A DNA stretch of 64,000 bases from Bremia lactucae (lineage: Eukaryota > Oomycota > Peronosporomycetes > Peronosporales > Peronosporaceae), in assembly GCF_004359215.1 (NCBI RefSeq), contig NC_090622.1, positions 2,047,407 to 2,111,406 of the forward strand. Direction: 5' to 3'. The position numbers and the translations under genes are program-made. Under the pieces are notes generated by a model. It did not search any database and was not told the DNA's origin. It saw only the letters and a program-made list of their open reading frames with translations. Positions 11,381 through 23,714 of the stretch are shown piece after piece; the stretch's first letter is position 1; each line of letters starts with the position of its first letter.

Positions 11381-11441
11381 CCTTTTGAACGTTCTGTCAA
11401 GATGCAAAAGTCTGAGTTCTTGTAGCTTTTCGTCTTAGTGG

Positions 11442-11500
11442 CTATGAATACTCACCGGTAAAACGGGCTCTGACAACGTTATACCGGTGAGTATTCATAG
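11442..11500. repeat. Perfect 19-bp inverted repeat with 21-nt spacer
   Basis: Left arm CTATGAATACTCACCGGTA at 11442-11460, exact reverse complement at 11482-11500. The two arms being identical, in otherwise decayed DNA, suggests a recent foldback event. Confidence 0.85.
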
Positions 11501-12105
11501 TCGCTGGACTTCTTTTTTGCCTTTTACGTTTTCATTTACGAGTTTAACAAACTACAGGATCATTTGCTGGGCTTTTGGAAGCGTAAGAAGTAAAGTTTTA
11601 AATGTCAGATTAAACGAAGGAAATAAAAGGAGGATAGCGACGAGAACAGGTACTTTATGTCACGTACAGGTAAAATAAAATTTGTTCAGATCGCCATGCA
11701 CAAAAATGGCGCGCGAAATCCTTGTAGCTACCGCCCACTTCTAATCAACTCATACTGTGAATACACTCGGTAATGTTTGTTTTTCTTATTACAATGAATT
11801 ATTATTCTTAATTTTTGGAGATTTAGACCTGTCGACAAAATTCCACTTTTAAAGGTGTGTCCCTGGGTGTGTCTGCAGCAATTTCGTTATAATATTACAC
11901 AACATTTCCAATATTACGATTATTCACGACTACTTTGTAGCTGCAATTCAACAGTCATGTTCATTGATTTACTAATCGCTGCTGGACGCGTAAAGGAGCG
12001 TTGCACAATAAGTTGCTTTACATATATTCCTATTATAAATTGGAGTCAGTTAAAAAGACCACCGTTACGTTGAAACTTCATATTATTCTAACAGAGTTGC
12101 TTGAT
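11501..12105. other. No gene seen; AT-rich
   Basis: Frames at 11487-11678 and 11855-12073 are short and without motifs. Part of this is probably the upstream half of the Q LTR that follows. Confidence 0.4.
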
Positions 12106-12262
12106 CCCTTTTTGAAGCCTTCTCAGTATCGAACTTTTGTTGGCAAGAGTTCTTGGCAACTTTAAAATCTCATATTGCATTTCGTGTACGTGAAGTATTC
12201 GGAGGCACCCACCTTTACTTTTATTAGTGGAGGGCAGCTAGTACTAACGCAGTACTAGCAAA
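12106..12262 (+). mobile_element. Family Q LTR fragment
   Basis: Contains TGAAGCCTTCTCAGTATCGA and GCATTTCGTGTACGTGAAGTA, as in the other Q LTRs, then GTACTAACGCAGTACTAGCA. Cut by the X LTR at 12277. Confidence 0.55.
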
Positions 12263-12276
12263 AGACGCTCACTTGC

Positions 12277-12801
12277 TGTATACGGGGCTACGATAGAAGC
12301 CACGCTCTAATTTAAAACACACCTTTTGACACAGTGAGGAAGCCGTTTCAACGTCTTCTTTCATGTGGAGTGAGGTTGTATGTGGGCGCCTAACCGACCT
12401 CACCCAACGAACGAAGTACCTTAGTACAAGTGTCGTCACGAAAGCGGTAATCCAGCTGCATGTGCTCACTTAATAAGTAGGAAGTAGTTTTAAGACTGAA
12501 TTATATTTAATCAAATAAGAAAAAAATACTTTTAACCAATCAATAGATGCCATCTCTGCAGAAGTGCACCCTTTCGTGGTGGGTGTATGATCTGAATTGC
12601 TCGGCTTACGAACGACGCTTGCCGTCATCCCTTTCAATATGAATACACAAATGTGCATATCATACACAAGGGTTTGTCACTCTGTGCACGACACCCAAGT
12701 GGAGGTCTAAGTACTTCACATGAAGTAATTGACCATCCCGTTACGTACACCAAACGTATCTAACGGGTTTGTTCAACACAGGGCAACTTAAGCCCGTTAC
12801 A
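12277..12801 (-). mobile_element. Solo LTR, family X (minus)
   Basis: Full-length LTR (525 bp) from TGTATACGGGGC at 12277 to AGCCCGTTACA at 12801. Contains the AGGAAGCCGTTTCAACG and CCGACCTCACCCAACG blocks of other X LTRs. No X internal sequence is on either side, which fits a solo LTR left by recombination. Flanking 5-mers (CTTGC / CTATC) do not match, so no target duplication is claimed. Confidence 0.7.
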
Positions 12802-12812
12802 CTATCGAATAC

Positions 12813-13073
12813 TTAGTTGCCACTTGATTCCGCCCCCTGAGTTGTTAAACCCATTTGTTCTACAGAACTAAGAGACTCTCTGGGTCTAAAAGTCTTCCTA
12901 TGACTTTAGGAGCGAGGCGGCATTGATTCACCAACACTTGCAGCGTGCATCAAGATTAATTTGCCTGTAATAGCTAAAGCAGTATCTAGAAGCACGCATT
13001 TTTGCTGACGCTTTTTTATAGTAATAACCAATACTGTATAATGAAGTAATTCTTACTGCAGCTCCGCTACATC
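12813..13073 (+). mobile_element. Family A LTR 3' fragment with internal insertion
   Basis: Begins TTAGTTGCCACTTG and carries TGTTAAACCCATTTGTTC and CTCTGGGTCTAAAAGTCTTC, as at 26330-26470. About 145 bp of unrelated sequence interrupts it after GGAGCGAG (about 12920). It resumes GCAGCTCCGCTACA, followed by the primer site TGGTAGTACTCG at 13076. Confidence 0.6.
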
Positions 13074-13130
13074 TGGTAGTACTCGTAGCCAATCTACGCC
13101 TGAGTCCTTATAAGACTAATCCTTCACTGA

Positions 13131-13321
13131 AATGGAAGCGTTTCCAGGACTTTCAGAGGCGCAACGCACAGCTTATGACAAGCTCAAAACTTTATTTGGG
13201 CTTGAAAACATGTCGAGTTCATTATATCCCAGGGACCAGAGGTCCCGAATGCAAAGCTTGAAGCCTTCATGCGGTACGAAGCCTCCCTGATCGGCCAGGT
13301 ACAAGATCACCTTGTGGCATA
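13131..13321 (+). pseudogene. Family A gag N-terminus
   Basis: From the ATG at 13131 the frame reads LSEAQRTAYDKLKTLFGLE, matching the A gag at 26552 (LSEAQRAAYDKLKTLFGLE). A frameshift follows. The homology stops at about 13321, where family C sequence begins. Confidence 0.65.
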
Positions 13322-14155
13322 GATCCCGAGGGACAGCGGGCAGCTTTACGCGCCGCTCTAGTCCTCTCAATCACTCAAGCGACCTGTGTGCACACGGCAC
13401 CAACCATGCTACCCAATAGAGGCAAAGATGATGGGTCGTCTGCAAAGATGCCTACAACCACGCACGAAGCGTACGCCAGCGTTAACACGCCGCCGTAACT
13501 CAGTGCCAGAGTAACGACGCCGAGATCTACTGCTGCTGTCGTGCTAACTGGACTTACATATCCAGTTCACTTTTACAGTGAGGATGTAGATCTGTCGCTC
13601 GTTGTTGACTACAATGAGTCGAAACCGCTTCCATCCCCTCATAGTAATAAATGATGATGATAATGACGCTTTATTGCCCTTCCAAACTTCACTAAATGCT
13701 CTTAAAAAGGAGACACCCTACGTTGCGAAGACTAACTTGCCGTACGTCAGCAAACAACTGTCTCGTCGTCTGCTCTAGATAGCGCAGCGAGCATTCGTGA
13801 GAGGGCTGCCAATAGGCGCAGCTTCTTCTCAGTCGGTAGAACCAAAACACCTGTCGTTGAAACCAGCATACACCATGGGTCTGACGCAGAAGACACTAAG
13901 CTTTTAACTTTACCGACGGCTTGTGTGCGTGTCTAGTGTTACAAGCCAGTCGTATTGAACGTGGCTATGTGACTTGTCGCATATCACCGATGCCACTAAA
14001 TCCGATGGCCTCATTCGGATCAAACTAGTGCGTTCTTCCTAGAGCACGCTACTCTAGATGCACATAATTGTTATGGCATGTATAGTTCATGGAAGGCTCA
14101 TAGGAAATTGCTTGACCGTGTTTTTTCAATCCCAGTCCTGTTGCAGTTATTTAGG
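13322..14155 (+). pseudogene. Family C gag-like ORF, decayed copy
   Basis: Follows the more open copy at 43168 in DNA: CGACCTGTGTGCACACGGC, then TTTTACAGTGAGGATGTAGAT and ACAATGAGTCGA-ACCGCTTCC, with frameshifts (a TGATGATGA run at 13648). Its end overlaps the start of the duplicated block at 14014. At about 14155 it meets minus-strand X pol tail. Confidence 0.6.
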
Positions 14156-15315
14156 TCTATATTCTGTTTGAGACAACCCATATACAAGACAGGGTGCGTC
14201 TTCATAGCGAAAAGGTAAGCCTATAATTGAGGTCTCCAACCTCCTTGACCACAATTAATGGCCCAATGTAACGCGGCAATAGTTTCGAAGTGCCTCCAGG
14301 TAGTACAAGAATTGCATTGAAGACAGAGTAACAATTATTTAAAGTACTTAATCTCGAATACAAAAGCGCTCATTATTTTTGCGACCATTTCGATCAGCAT
14401 ATCCTTTTCGCTTATCCTGTGCGTTTACCATCGCGTCAAGGACTTTTCGTGTGTCGTTCACGCTTTAGACATCCAACTCGCCTATGACACCGCCGAGAGG
14501 TTGGTTATAATACGTAGTTGTAAGAATTGAAACATCGTTATTGTTTGGGAGAACATGCAATTCTTGCCGTGACCCCATACGGATCACTGCCAACCCGGTA
14601 GGTTCACTAGGGCAAGTTTCTGTCTTTGAGATTATACCCTCGCGGGTCATCGTTATATTGACGAAACTATGTCTCTCTTTTGCACGGATCGCAGTGGGAA
14701 GCGCTCCCCCACTAAGACTCGGGCTGCGCACAAACGAGACTGGCGTTCGAGGATGGCGCAGTCCATTTATATAGAACCAATGTCTCACCCATACTGGCGT
14801 GAACGCTGTTATTCGTTGCAAACTCCACAAAAAGCATTTTATACTCCATTCGTTAGGAGTCTTTACCGTTCGCAATACATCCGACACGACCCGGTTGGCA
14901 TGTTTGTTTGGCTATTGGTCTGGGGATGATCTGCGGTCGACATGTGGAGTTTGCTACCTACCTACCTTGCTCAGACACATGTCGCAAAAACCCTGACGTC
15001 AATCGTGGATCCTGGTCCGACACTACGGACTCGGGCATCTCGTGGATTCAGTATACATGATAAGGAACAAGAGAGCTGCTTCCTTGTCTGTATCGGTGTT
15101 TTACATGGTGCTAAGTGCACCATTTTGCTCAGTCTGGCTACGAAGACGATGAGCCCCATCCGACCCTTGTGGTCGAGCAGCATGTCAAACATGAAGTCCA
15201 GACTTACTGATATCCAACAATCCGTTAGAATAGGTAGCGGCTTAAATGGCGCACTGCTGGACGATGCAGGCCTAACGCCCTGACACCGTTCGCAAGAGCG
15301 AATATAGTTGGCCAC
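14156..15315 (-). pseudogene. Family X integrase, degenerate (copy 1)
   Basis: Minus strand from 15315: NYIRSCERCQGV (CxxC of the zinc finger), VSLDFMFDMLLDHKGRMGL (first catalytic Asp), FVARLSKMVHLAPCKT. After a gap come VADVLRTV, YINGLRHPRTPVSFVRSP and EGIISKTETCPSEP at 14887-14465, then the SH3-like tail down to about 14170. The second Asp and the Glu of DD35E are not recoverable in a continuous frame. Dead copy. Confidence 0.75.
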
Positions 15316-16488
15316 CCATCGATCTAAGGTGTGGCCACAAAAAAAAATTCTGACGCTTCTAAAATTGTCTTTTCACGGTCCAGATCCCCACTCGATGGCG
15401 CATCATGGAGCTCATGAAGGATCATCATCTTGGAATTTGTGTCGTGAACGGATAGATTCTCATCGATCTCAAGGTGACAGCTGATGCCATAACATGCTAT
15501 CGCTGTAGCTAAAGCGATTTAGCCTAGCATTCAGGTGCGACGGAAGGGAAACCTTTCGTTCACAGAAGTGATCCAACAGCAGGCGATAATGTTTGACCTG
15601 ACTTGCGACGCCACTTTTGCTGGCCTGAGTTCCAAAATGGGCAGTGGGGTGTAGCTCTCCTTTATTTCGGAGGTCAATGAGTTCGTCACGTGGTATGCCT
15701 TCATAGCTGCATACGTTGAGGACTCAATTTGTGCTTAGCATGAGACACATTTTCCTGGAGTCTTGCCTCAAAATCTAGTTATCGCGATAATGCGTCAGCC
15801 AGAACATTCGACTTATTCGGTTTTTTTAACTTTAAAATTAAATTTAGAGCAACGAAGTTTTGCTTCAGGCGCACTTCTTTGAAGCGTCGCTGGTGCATTT
15901 ATCAAAACTTGGTACATCAATAGCCACTTCCAAAGCATACCGCTTGGAGTGCTTACAGCTGTTTTGGCTACATCGGACTCTCTCATGAGTACCTGATAGT
16001 AGCTATCCATCAAATCAAACGCGGAAAAGATAGTTGGCTTTACATGGAGTTCAACAAAACATCTTTCCGCGGGATTGGCACTAGCGCCGGTATGTTCGCC
16101 ATGTTCAGCTTATTGTAAGCATGAACCACGCGCCATCCACCTGTGTCTTAACACACACAAAAGGTTGGGCTGCCGTGAGGCGAATTGCTCTCACCTTCAT
16201 GTCCCGCCTTGGCTCGCTTGTCGAAAAACTCATCGATAATATCGACTTGTTCTCCGGAAACGGCCATTTTCATGCACACAACACTTGGTGCCCGGTTCGA
16301 GATCAACTTCGTGCCCAATTCCCCTATCTGCTGGTAGGCGGCTCGGCTCTTCTTCTGGAAACACATCGCGATGCTTTAATACAACCTCAAAGACTGGACT
16401 CCATTTCAAGACACCCCAGCCATGAGCAATGAGCTGTTTCTTTTTGTCCGTTTCTAGGACACTCTCGTTCATTGTGGACGACGATAAA
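15316..16488 (-). pseudogene. Family X RT with RNase H deleted (copy 1)
   Basis: RT entry at 16488-16230 (RDVFPEEEPSRLPADRG), then SYYQVLMRESDVAKTAVSTP and NAPATLQR. The reading jumps directly to FNFKVKK-NKSNVLADALSR at about 15830, which normally follows RNase H. So the end of RT, including the YFDD region, and all of RNase H are missing. 15316-15800 is the decayed linker to integrase. Confidence 0.7.
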
Positions 16489-16489
16489 N
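16489..16489. other. Single ambiguous base at an assembly join
   Basis: N separates the two identical 2,475-bp blocks. Confidence 0.9.
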
Positions 16490-18964
16490 TTCGGATCAAA
16501 CTAGTGCGTTCTTCCTAGAGCACGCTACTCTAGATGCACATAATTGTTATGGCATGTATAGTTCATGGAAGGCTCATAGGAAATTGCTTGACCGTGTTTT
16601 TTCAATCCCAGTCCTGTTGCAGTTATTTAGGTCTATATTCTGTTTGAGACAACCCATATACAAGACAGGGTGCGTCTTCATAGCGAAAAGGTAAGCCTAT
16701 AATTGAGGTCTCCAACCTCCTTGACCACAATTAATGGCCCAATGTAACGCGGCAATAGTTTCGAAGTGCCTCCAGGTAGTACATGAATTGCATTGAAGAC
16801 AGAGTAACAATTATTTAAAGTACTTAATCTCGAATACAAAAGCGCTCATTATTTTTGCGACCATTTCGATCAGCATATCCTTTTCGCTTATCCTGTGCGT
16901 TTACCATCGCGTCAAGGACTTTTCGTGTGTCGTTCACGCTTTAGACATCCAACTCGCCTATGACACCGCCGAGAGGTTGGTTATAATACGTAGTTGTAAG
17001 AATTGAAACATCGTTATTGTTTGGGAGAACATGCAATTCTTGCCGTGACCCCATACGGATCACTGCCAACCCGGTAGGTTCACTAGGGCAAGTTTCTGTC
17101 TTTGAGATTATACCCTCGCGGGTCATCGTTATATTGACGAAACTATGTCTCTCTTTTGCACGGATCGCAGTGGGAAGCGCTCCCCCACTAAGACTCGGGC
17201 TGCGCACAAACGAGACTGGCGTTCGAGGATGGCGCAGTCCATTTATATAGAACCAATGTCTCACCCATACTGGCGTGAACGCTGTTATTCGTTGCAAACT
17301 CCACAAAAAGCATTTTATACTCCATTCGTTAGGAGTCTTTACCGTTCGCAATACATCCGACACGACCCGGTTGGCATGTTTGTTTGGCTATTGGTCTGGG
17401 GATGATCTGCGGTCGACATGTGGAGTTTGCTACCTACCTACCTTGCTCAGACACATGTCGCAAAAACCCTGACGTCAATCGTGGATCCTGGTCCGACACT
17501 ACGGACTCGGGCATCTCGTGGATTCAGTATACATGATAAGGAACAAGAGAGCTGCTTCCTTGTCTGTATCGGTGTTTTACATGGTGCTAAGTGCACCATT
17601 TTGCTCAGTCTGGCTACGAAGACGATGAGCCCCATCCGACCCTTGTGGTCGAGCAGCATGTCAAACATGAAGTCCAGACTTACTGATATCCAACAATCCG
17701 TTAGAATAGGTAGCGGCTTAAATGGCGCACTGCTGGACGATGCAGGCCTAACGCCCTGACACCGTTCGCAAGAGCGAATATAGTTGGCCACCCATCGATC
17801 TAAGGTGTGGCCACAAAAAAAAATTCTGACGCTTCTAAAATTGTCTTTTCACGGTCCAGATCCCCACTCGATGGCGCATCATGGAGCTCATGAAGGATCA
17901 TCATCTTGGAATTTGTGTCGTGAACGGATAGATTCTCATCGATCTCAAGGTGACAGCTGATGCCATAACATGCTATCGCTGTAGCTAAAGCGATTTAGCC
18001 TAGCATTCAGGTGCGACGGAAGGGAAACCTTTCGTTCACAGAAGTGATCCAACAGCAGGCGATAATGTTTGACCTGACTTGCGACGCCACTTTTGCTGGC
18101 CTGAGTTCCAAAATGGGCAGTGGGGTGTAGCTCTCCTTTATTTCGGAGGTCAATGAGTTCGTCACGTGGTATGCCTTCATAGCTGCATACGTTGAGGACT
18201 CAATTTGTGCTTAGCATGAGACACATTTTCCTGGAGTCTTGCCTCAAAATCTAGTTATCGCGATAATGCGTCAGCCAGAACATTCGACTTATTCGGTTTT
18301 TTTAACTTTAAAATTAAATTTAGAGCAACGAAGTTTTGCTTCAGGCGCACTTCTTTGAAGCGTCGCTGGTGCATTTATCAAAACTTGGTACATCAATAGC
18401 CACTTCCAAAGCATACCGCTTGGAGTGCTTACAGCTGTTTTGGCTACATCGGACTCTCTCATGAGTACCTGATAGTAGCTATCCATCAAATCAAACGCGG
18501 AAAAGATAGTTGGCTTTACATGGAGTTCAACAAAACATCTTTCCGCGGGATTGGCACTAGCGCCGGTATGTTCGCCATGTTCAGCTTATTGTAAGCATGA
18601 ACCACGCGCCATCCACCTGTGTCTTAACACACACAAAAGGTTGGGCTGCCGTGAGGCGAATTGCTCTCACCTTCATGTCCCGCCTTGGCTCGCTTGTCGA
18701 AAAACTCATCGATAATATCGACTTGTTCTCCGGAAACGGCCATTTTCATGCACACAACACTTGGTGCCCGGTTCGAGATCAACTTCGTGCCCAATTCCCC
18801 TATCTGCTGGTAGGCGGCTCGGCTCTTCTTCTGGAAACACATCGCGATGCTTTAATACAACCTCAAAGACTGGACTCCATTTCAAGACACCCCAGCCATG
18901 AGCAATGAGCTGTTTCTTTTTGTCCGTTTCTAGGACACTCTCGTTCATTGTGGACGACGATAAA
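16490..18964. repeat. 2,475-bp duplication, copy 2
   Basis: Second copy of 14014-16488. It begins in the tail of C gag and runs through the X integrase and RT remnants. This copy is continuous with the X linker, protease and gag at 18965-21105, so it is the one in natural context. Confidence 0.9.
16632..18964 (-). pseudogene. Family X pol: RT remnant and integrase (copy 2)
   Basis: Same content and lesions as copy 1, offset by 2,476: RT entry 18948-18706, RT palm 18489-18289, integrase finger and core 17791-17447, integrase C-terminal region 17363-16941. Upstream it joins the pre-RT linker without a break. Confidence 0.75.
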
Positions 18965-19990
18965 AATCCACTAAGTTCTCTTCTGGAACTGGTACGACTA
19001 CTTCGTGAATCTTTCCTTCCTTAAATCCCACGGCTTCTCCGGGAGCTTAATTATCTTCTCGGTAGATTTAACACTTGCCGGAGAATCTCAACTAAGGATG
19101 TCTACACAATTCTGTATTCGACGGCCTCGCACATTTCATTCGAAGGCCCGTCCTCTTCTATCGGGACCGATCCAAAGGCCACCCTTTTCAAGATGGGCCT
19201 TTGATTGTCCTTATCTGTCGGGTACTCAGTCTTCGAATAGCCACGACCTTTGACTAGGAAGCAGCTGCCGTTGATCTCCTGGCTAACGCACCACTTCCAG
19301 CCGTACTAGGATCTAGGCCCTGTGCTAATTTATGCAACGCTTCACTTTCTGTGAGCTCGCCGTCTGCGTCCACAGGCTTTCGTTTCTTTGCAGGTCATTC
19401 AGACGCATGACTACTTGTTAATGTCTTCTTCACTATCCCAGTCTTCACGAGCTGGAGAGGACTTCGTGACGTTTGACAGCCCGTCAACACACCCTTAACT
19501 GTGTTTGACACGACATCAGCTGCATAGGCCTCTCGCGGGAGCACATGCTTGAAGGTATCCTGCGTAGATTCGCTACTGTGCGCGCACGCCAGGCTATCCA
19601 CGGCTGGTGTTTTGCCAACCATGGCATGCCTAGGATGAGGTTATACGGACTCTTCGTACCTAGCACTGTGAACTTCTCTTTTCAAGAGAAGTCATTAAAG
19701 CTGAAGGCGAGTTCTGCCTGAACTCCCTCAGACTTAATTAGCACGCAGTTCGCTAAATGAACGGCCGCCTCTTCTACCATCTGGCAAAGCGACTCAAACA
19801 TCGCCGGTCTCTTTCTCAGACCCGCGAGTCTTACAAAATTCCGTGATGCACCCGAATCCACGAGGAGGATCATCACCTGGCCATAGCCTCATTATTGAGC
19901 AATATAGGGCAGCATCTTTGAGGTCCGAAATTTCGAAGACCTCAGGGACTATGCTTCCCATCTATTCGATAACGATGAGCTCAGGAGGAG
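18965..19990 (-). pseudogene. Family X protease and protease-RT linker
   Basis: Protease on the minus strand: LLVDSGASRNFVRLAGLRKR (19876-19810, canonical DSGAS) and PYNLILGMPWLAKHQPW (19640-19590). The linker has the MTSSHASE and GTSKR-like blocks also seen at 54.0-53.3 kb. Frames are broken between the two protease motifs. Lies directly downstream of gag, as in gypsy elements. Confidence 0.7.
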
Positions 19991-21105
19991 TTCAGAGTCC
20001 GCGTAGGCATCCCACTCCTGTTGCGCCCTTGTATTTACAGACCCCTCAGTGGTCGATGCCGAACTCATGCGTCTCGCACGCTGTTTCTTGCCATCACCCT
20101 TAGTGAAGAAGGTCCTCTTGCTGGGCGTCTTCGCACGAGCAGGACCATGGCATAGAGCGAGCCATAATATGACTGCGCTCACCGCATTTAAGGTAGACTA
20201 CATCTGCATTACCCAGCTCCATGGGAGTAGCATCTATCCTCTTGGTCGACGGCTTCTACCAAGCTGTCGCCGAGATTCTTTGAGGGATTGCTCCTCAAAT
20301 AAGGCAATTTGGAATGCCTCTTCCATCATCGTCGGCATCTTTCTGAAAAGGGCATGTCGCGATGAGCCGCACCGTAGTTCTTTTATAAGCGTCGGCACCT
20401 TGATGTGCTCCGGAATCGGACCTACAGTAATGGATGCCGACAGCGAGCGCATCTCCTGCACATATTCTTGCAGGGATTGCTTCGCCTGTCGCGCCCCAGA
20501 GAAGCGCGCCTGACGCAACACCTCGTTGTTCGGCAGCTGGTACATGGAGCGAATCTTTTTCTTGAAGATCGCCCACGTAGGGAAAGCTTTTCCGTCTGCC
20601 ATAAGCGACCCAGTAAGCCCACGTTGAGGCCTTACCGCGCAGATGCGACATAACGAATGACACCATCCGGCTGTCGTCCTCGATAAGCTGAGTCGCACCA
20701 CATGGCGAGCGGCACCATCCGGCTGTTGTCCTCGATGAGCTATGTTTCACCACATTGCTCCACGGGGAAAGCCAGTGGACAATAGAGTGCGCTCCAGTTT
20801 CAGTAAAGATGGCTTGGCTGATGCGGTGTACAGAATCTCAAAAGTCCTGTTGAGAACCTCGCTTCGATCCTGCACTCGCCTAAGCTCACCCTGAAATTGA
20901 GTGACGGACTCCGCCGCAGCATGGCCTTGTGCCTCAACGAGGCCCTTCGCTGTCCGAGCCCGAACGCCTCAAGCTGCGCCAAATGATCAACATGTTGCTC
21001 AGGAGGACTACTCAAGAGCATGGCCAGGGCTTGTTCACCAAGCCACTGCGCTAAGTGCTCAGCCAACTCCCGATGATGATCGGAGAGATGATGAAAAAAG
21101 CCCAA
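19991..21105 (-). pseudogene. Family X gag, frameshifted
   Basis: Starts near 21105 with FFHHLSDHHRELAEHLAQWL, matching the X gag at 58783. The capsid core (YVQEMRSLSASITVGPIPEH) is open at 20701-20234. Around 20640-20760 a short block is repeated (TTIEDDS-type sequence read twice), giving overlapping frames. The primer-side leader extends to about 21170, but no X LTR follows, so the 5' LTR is lost. Confidence 0.7.
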
Positions 21106-21294
21106 TCGATATTAAGGCTTATCCTTATATACGCGCTCAGAGATGCTGGTCGTGGGAAGGATTTTAAGTGCGGTCTATATCGTTATAGTACGAGTCTATA
21201 AATAGAGATTTCGTCTAAGACATGTCTTTATTGACAAGAAAATAACAATGGATAGACTGGCCTTCAAGCCCAGTTGCTAACTAACATCACCTCG
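21106..21294. other. Junction between two X copies
   Basis: 21106-21175 is the X leader (GTCGTGGGAAGGATTTTAAG). 21176-21294 is unassigned AT-rich sequence. Confidence 0.4.
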
Positions 21295-23180
21295 GAAAGA
21301 ATGGTGTAGCGAAAAGGACGATGAGCAGTAGTTATGCGTCAAATGGTCCTTGATGGTAAGTCAAGCGTCGTAAATTATGGTACAGACCCATGAGGCTGCT
21401 GCGGGTGGACGAGGTGCGACAGTTGAGAAAGCAACGGCATTTGCCTTGGTCAAAGATATCAGTGACTCAAAAGACGAGTACCGACAGATGATGTCGATGA
21501 AAGGTACGTCAGAACGAGCGACTTTTGGATCATTCCTGGTCCAAGGGAGCTGATCTACGACCAAGATGTTCGAAGTTGAAAGGGTCAATTGAGGTGCTCC
21601 ACAACGTCGAAAGATCTGCCGAGGGGATAGTAGTCTCTCGGAAATGTCGTGGAATCTATTCCTGTCCGAACCTAACAAAGGAAAGAGCCACAAGGAAATC
21701 GCTAAAGTCCAGGTGAGAACTTGTGGGGCTTTTGCTCGTCGCCCACAATGGAGGATAGTTTCTTGAAATTGCAAGAATAATCTGTTCGCTACTAAAGGCT
21801 AAGCTGCTTTGAAGGACAGTCCGATTCATGAAATTCTGCTGAAATAACGTGATGTGATCCCAGAACAAGTACCGAGCAGCCTACCGGCCGATAGAGGCAT
21901 CGGGCCACTAAATTGACGTGGAACCTGGCCCTAAGTATTGTGGGACCAGGGAATGGCTGTTACCGAAGAAAAAAATCTATTATATCGAATACAAATTCGG
22001 CAAGCAAGCCACGGCGGGACATGTACGTGAGACCAAGTCGCCTCAGTGCAGCCCAACCTACACTGGTATCTGCTGTTGGATGACTTCGGTGGACGAACGG
22101 TCTCCTTGCGTCGCACCGGAAGGCTAAAATAAGTCGGTTAAGCTACAGCAATGGCCTGTCATGGCATCAACTATCACGTTGTGATCCCTTGAGAATATAT
22201 GTCCCTTATCGCACAGATCTCAAGTGTAAGTCACTTCACAAGCTTCGTGATGCACCATCGACATCTGGGCCGTGATAAGACATTTTTACGAGTGTCAGAG
22301 TGATTTTGGTAGTCACACCTGAATCGTTGGGTGGCCAACTATATTCGATCCTGCAAACAGTGTCAGCGATACAGCCTGGACCGTCCAGCATTGAGACAAT
22401 AAAGCCGATGCCGCCCTAAGGGACTATTGGAAGTTGGTCAGTCTGGACTTCATGTTTGGCATGCCGCCTGACCATAACAGCCGGACGGGGCTCGTCCTCT
22501 TTGTTTACAGACTGAAAAAAATGGAGCATTTAACACCATGTCGCACCGAGATCTCGGACAAGGAGGTAGCTCTCTTGGTTTCCGGATCACGTATATTGAC
22601 TACACGAGATACTCGAGTCCATAGTGCCGGACCGGGATCCACGCTTCACGTCGGGTTTTTGGCATCATGTGTTTGCAGTGCTGAGTAGTAATCTTCACGT
22701 GTCAACAGCCGATCATCCTTACCAAACAGAATATGGCAATAGGGTCGTGGTGGATGTATTGCGAACGATAGCGACTCCTAAAGAATAGAGCAAACAATTG
22801 TTGTACGTGTAGTTCGTTTTTTAACAAAATACACGCCATTACGGGTGAGACACCTTCTTATATTACGGATTGCACCATCCTCATACGCCTGTCTCGTTTG
22901 TGCGCTACCCGAGTCTTAGTGGGGGGCATCACTAAGCTCAGTGCAAAAGAGGGAAATAGTGTCGTCAACACGATGATATCATGTCTACGACGGAAACTTG
23001 CCCTCATGAGCCTGCCGTTTTAGCAGTGGTCACGAAACCTAGGAGTGTCAGATCACCCATAGAGTCTGTGACGCGATGGCAAATGCACAAGACAAGCAAA
23101 AAGAGTACGCGAACCAACATGATCGGAAAAACAATGAGAGCTGCAGAGTGGAAACAAAGTACTATTAAATACTGTTTTTC
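21295..23180 (+). pseudogene. Family X pol remnant (linker, RT start, integrase), plus strand
   Basis: Begins like 52300 (GAAAAGGACGATGA-AGTAGT). Contains VLHNVERSAEGIV (pre-RT linker, about 21595), MEPGPKYCGTREWLLPKKK (RT entry, 21918), NYIRSCKQCQRY (integrase finger, about 22335), VSLDFMFGMPPDHNSRTGL (catalytic core, 22437) and TETCPHEPAVLAV in the tail (22985). The RT palm and RNase H are missing. Many stops. Confidence 0.7.
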
Positions 23181-23189
23181 TACCTTAAA

Positions 23190-23289
23190 ACCTATACATG
23201 GTGATACTAGTTAATTACTGCCGCTTTTCATCAGACCATTTTCCGGTAAAATGTATACATGGTGGTACTTCTTATTTACTGCCGCTTTT
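23190..23289 (+). repeat. Imperfect tandem duplication, 61-bp period, in X integrase tail
   Basis: TATACATGGTG-TACT-[AC]TT[AT]-TTACTGCCGCTTTT occurs at about 23194 and again at about 23255. The copy at 53130-53170 has the unit once. Confidence 0.6.
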
Positions 23290-23457
23290 GCCGTTTCCGT
23301 CGAAGGAGACTGATGGTGACGCCTACAATGAGCCGAGCCTCGTTCAGGTGGGGGTGACAGGAAAGTTCAATAACTTCCAGCTGGACAAACTCCTCCAACC
23401 TTGCAAGGGACTCGAAGAGCAAAGAGGATAGCACGCTTGACGCGAGTATCCCATGCG

Positions 23458-23714
23458 TGTAACGGGGCACTACGACTTGTAATGCTTCAGTACAAGTGTC
23501 CAATTCACACTGCTTCAGTTGCGAGTGGTGCCTCACGTCACTTCACGTACACTAGTACGTGCAGAGGAAGACTACTAATTAAGACAACTACCGCAAAGAG
23601 GGTTAAATAAAAACTGTATTAATATAATTAAGTTTTTTCTTCTTTCTATCTGTTAATGCTAACTTAATTATAAACTTATACTAAACATGCAATTGAAATC
23701 TTATCTGTCTCTCT
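23458..23714 (+). mobile_element. Family P LTR, truncated at an N
   Basis: Starts TGTAACGGGGCACTACGACTTG and matches 56348 onward (GTACAAGTGTCCA, ACACTAGTACGTGCAGAGGAAG, AAACTGTATTAATATAATTAA). It stops at the N at 23715, after which the sequence is unrelated. Confidence 0.75.

Larger units (their letters stand above)
14014..16488. repeat. 2,475-bp duplication, copy 1
   Basis: Identical by eye to 16490-18964, apart from one difference noticed (g at 14304 against t at 16780 context, GTACAAGAA/GTACATGAA). All open frames recur at a fixed offset of 2,476. The copies are separated by a single N at 16489. Most likely an assembly overlap, not a biological tandem. Confidence 0.9.

Noticed and set aside
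20049..20513. 154-codon plus-strand frame at 20 kb
   Set aside because: Antisense to X gag capsid, whose protein sequence is conserved in four copies.
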